Notes under the pieces: generated by a model
What the model was told of the DNA's origin: nothing
What the model saw: only the letters and a program-made list of their open reading frames with translations
Database searches by the model: none
In this document: positions 4,864 through 5,726 of the stretch, in pieces
How positions within the stretch are numbered: position 1 is the first letter of the stretch
Layout: every line of letters begins with the position of its first letter
Translations under genes and position numbers: made by a program
Origin: Candidatus Woesearchaeota archaeon
GTDB lineage: Archaea > Nanobdellota > Nanobdellia > UBA10117
Length of the DNA stretch: 5,726 bases
Assembly: GCA_023245115.1 (NCBI GenBank)
Contig: JAHFKX010000025.1
Location: 4,003 to 9,728, forward strand
Reading direction: 5' to 3'

Positions 4864-5340
4864 TTACTTGGCTACTACTGTCACAGTAGCCATGTTATTT
4901 GCTTCATCAGTCTCAGGCTGATTATTGAGGTTATCAACTGTCAGCTTGGCCGTATATGTGCCGGCCGGCAAGTCATCCACAAACTGATTCCTATCTCTGG
5001 ATTCCAATGGCATTGTTACCTCGCCATTCGCTGGCAGATTTACCTGCCCCACAACTGACCTATAATAGAATCCGCCTGGGTTGGATACTTCAAGCTTCCA
5101 GTCTACAAAAGAATGACTAACACTTCCGGTAGCGCCGAAAGTCGCAGTCATATCATGCCACGGATTATTTGAAAGCTGCGATGATGGTACGTTCAAACTA
5201 TTCACCGAGAAATCCGTTGGCAACGAACTTGCACCATATGTTGCCACTGCATTGCCTGTCCAGAGGGGAGCGCCTACCGCTACCAACGCGACTAATACAG
5301 CTATTACTGTTACTGATTTTTCACTTAACCATGTGGCCAT
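4864..5340 (-). CDS. Small secreted single-CARDB protein (158 residues)
   Basis: This is the first gene of the array in the direction of transcription. MATWLSEKS precedes a hydrophobic segment (about 10-24), then APLWTGNAVAT (24-34), with AVA as a likely signal peptidase I site. A short Ser/Gly-rich spacer leads to a CARDB domain at about 41-158. That domain has a variant of the central motif, ATGSVSHSFVDWKLEV, in which the usual N before the Gly is missing. Then come LPAGTYTAKLTVD and ETDEANN near the end. No cysteine is present. The ATG at 5340 has a GAGGT seven bases upstream and matches the MAT start of the paralogues. An open frame to 5373 exists, but its extra codons would lie mostly upstream of the predicted transcription start. 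It has its own promoter and terminator, so it is probably a single-gene unit. Confidence 0.82.
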   Translation of the reverse strand: MATWLSEKSVTVIAVLVALVAVGAPLWTGNAVATYGASSLPTDFSVNSLNVPSSQLSNNPWHDMTATFGATGSVSHSFVDWKLEVSNPGGFYYRSVVGQVNLPANGEVTMPLESRDRNQFVDDLPAGTYTAKLTVDNLNNQPETDEANNMATVTVVAK

Positions 5341-5347
5341 TTTATAT

Positions 5348-5383
5348 ACCTCGATATCAATTTGCATATTCATGTTTAAATAG
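5348..5383 (-). promoter_or_regulatory. Promoter and Shine-Dalgarno site of the 158-residue CARDB gene
   Basis: The minus strand has CTATTTAAAC at 5383-5374 and GAGGT at 5352-5348, seven bases before the ATG. TTTAAAC and GAGGT are 21 bases apart, exactly as before the gene starting at 4288, while the 21 intervening bases differ between the two. The predicted leader is therefore about 12 bases and begins with or next to the Shine-Dalgarno sequence. Confidence 0.55.
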
Positions 5384-5398
5384 TTTGTGGTTTAGATT

Positions 5399-5448
5399 AA
5401 GTTTTAATATTACTATATAGAATTTTATTGTGATTAGGCTTAAAACTT
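5399..5448. repeat. Inverted repeat between the array and the right-hand gene
   Basis: AAGTTTTAA at 5399-5407 and TTAAAACTT at 5440-5448 are perfect 9-base inverted arms separated by 32 bases. The right arm overlaps the TATA box of the gene starting at 5468. Another TATA-like palindrome, CTATATAG, lies between the arms at 5413-5420. The region is AT-rich, so chance is possible; it could also be a paired operator in a divergent promoter region. Confidence 0.3.
5439..5446 (+). promoter_or_regulatory. TATA box of the right-edge gene (leaderless geometry)
   Basis: CTTAAAAC is centred about 25 bases before the ATG at 5468 and predicts a leaderless message. This supports that ATG over the one at 5463, which is followed two codons later by a stop. 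Confidence 0.45.
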
Positions 5449-5467
5449 TAACGCTTAGTAATATGGC

Positions 5468-5726
5468 ATGAAACGCGAAGGCCTGCGGGATGTGTTGAAA
5501 GACCTGGAAGAGCCAACAGCAGAGAGACAGCTAAAAATAACAAGAAATGAAGAACTAGAATCGCTGGTCTCAGAACTGCACCATATTTACAGATTTAAAG
5601 CAAAATATCACCGCATAGATCCACAACAGGATAGCTTTAGCGATTATATGCGGTACATTTCAAAACTAGCCATAACTCCTGCCGCAATAGAACAGTTTTC
5701 GCAGGAACTTGTAGTACACGAACCTG
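5468..5726 (+). CDS. Uncharacterised protein, N-terminal part (cut by window edge)
   Basis: The frame from the ATG at 5468 stays open for 86 codons to the window edge. The visible part begins MKREGLRDVLKDLEEPTAER and is strongly charged and helical, with a further helix around residues 27-45 (EELESLVSELHHIYRFKAK). There is no signal peptide, membrane segment, cysteine or recognisable catalytic motif. It could be a cytoplasmic helical or coiled protein, but I cannot name a family. It is divergent from the CARDB array, with 127 bases between the two starts, and its TATA box predicts a leaderless transcript. Codon use is mixed and unremarkable. Confidence 0.6.
   Translation, partial: MKREGLRDVLKDLEEPTAERQLKITRNEELESLVSELHHIYRFKAKYHRIDPQQDSFSDYMRYISKLAITPAAIEQFSQELVVHEP

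Larger units (their letters stand above)
3946..4973. repeat. 21-base identical stretch in two CARDB genes (3946-3966 and 4953-4973)
   Basis: Both copies are in the same orientation and encode LPAGTY in the 143- and 158-residue paralogues. The core is the palindrome GCCGGCCGGC. Identity at the base level, including third positions, while the flanking protein sequences have diverged, points to shared ancestry with possible gene conversion, or to strong codon preference. The entry spans both copies; the DNA between them is not repeated. Confidence 0.5.

Noticed and set aside
1827..5340. The array genes as type IV pilins
   Set aside because: Only three of six have K-A or K-S before the hydrophobic segment, none shows the usual glutamate early in that segment, and no pilus ATPase or platform gene is in the window. 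It is kept only as an alternative.
2601..5373. Longer in-frame starts for four CARDB genes (3357, 2633, 3912, 5373)
   Set aside because: The 2633 and 3912 starts would overlap the upstream gene by about 30-55 bases. The 5373 start would lie upstream of the predicted transcription start. All add hydrophilic residues before the signal segment, and the shorter starts align across the paralogues.
5463..5471. ATG at 5463 as the start of the right-edge gene
   Set aside because: It reads ATG GCA TGA and stops at once. The overlapping ATG at 5468 opens the long frame and has better TATA spacing.

Overview
The window looks archaeal. It holds the start of an NMD3-family gene, an MBF1-family transcription factor, and AT-rich TATA-like boxes centred about 24-27 bases upstream of several start codons, the geometry of leaderless archaeal transcripts. 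The small secreted CARDB proteins with an N-terminal hydrophobic stretch ending in a TG-x-A motif suggest a DPANN-type lineage, but that placement is inference from general style and is not proven here.

Layout. Positions 1-188 (minus) hold the N-terminal zinc-binding part of an NMD3-like protein, cut by the window edge. Positions 301-669 (minus) encode an unrecognised 122-residue protein, divergently transcribed across an 80-base promoter region from a short MBF1-like regulator at 750-1118 (plus). Positions 1210-1746 (plus) encode an AT-rich orphan ParB/sulfiredoxin-fold protein bearing a DGSHK motif. Its base composition differs sharply from its neighbours and it is flanked by short imperfect inverted repeats, so it may be an acquired gene.

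Positions 1827-5340 (minus) are the main feature: six consecutive, same-strand, paralogous secreted or membrane-tethered CARDB (Ig-like) proteins of 257, 247, 141, 143, 147 and 158 residues. All six end in the same E-x2-[EK]-x-N-N signature and share the N-terminal TG/SG motif. Two of them, adjacent to each other, carry an extra six-cysteine domain with almost identical cysteine spacing, while the other four have no cysteine. In order of transcription (right to left) the array reads as two single genes and two tightly coupled pairs, each pair joined by a one-base gap between stop and start. The array is probably a lineage-specific set of cell-surface proteins; adhesion or envelope structure is a reasonable guess but not shown.

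Positions 5468-5726 (plus) hold the start of another unrecognised gene, divergent from the array. No rRNA, tRNA, CRISPR array, transposase or insertion sequence was seen.
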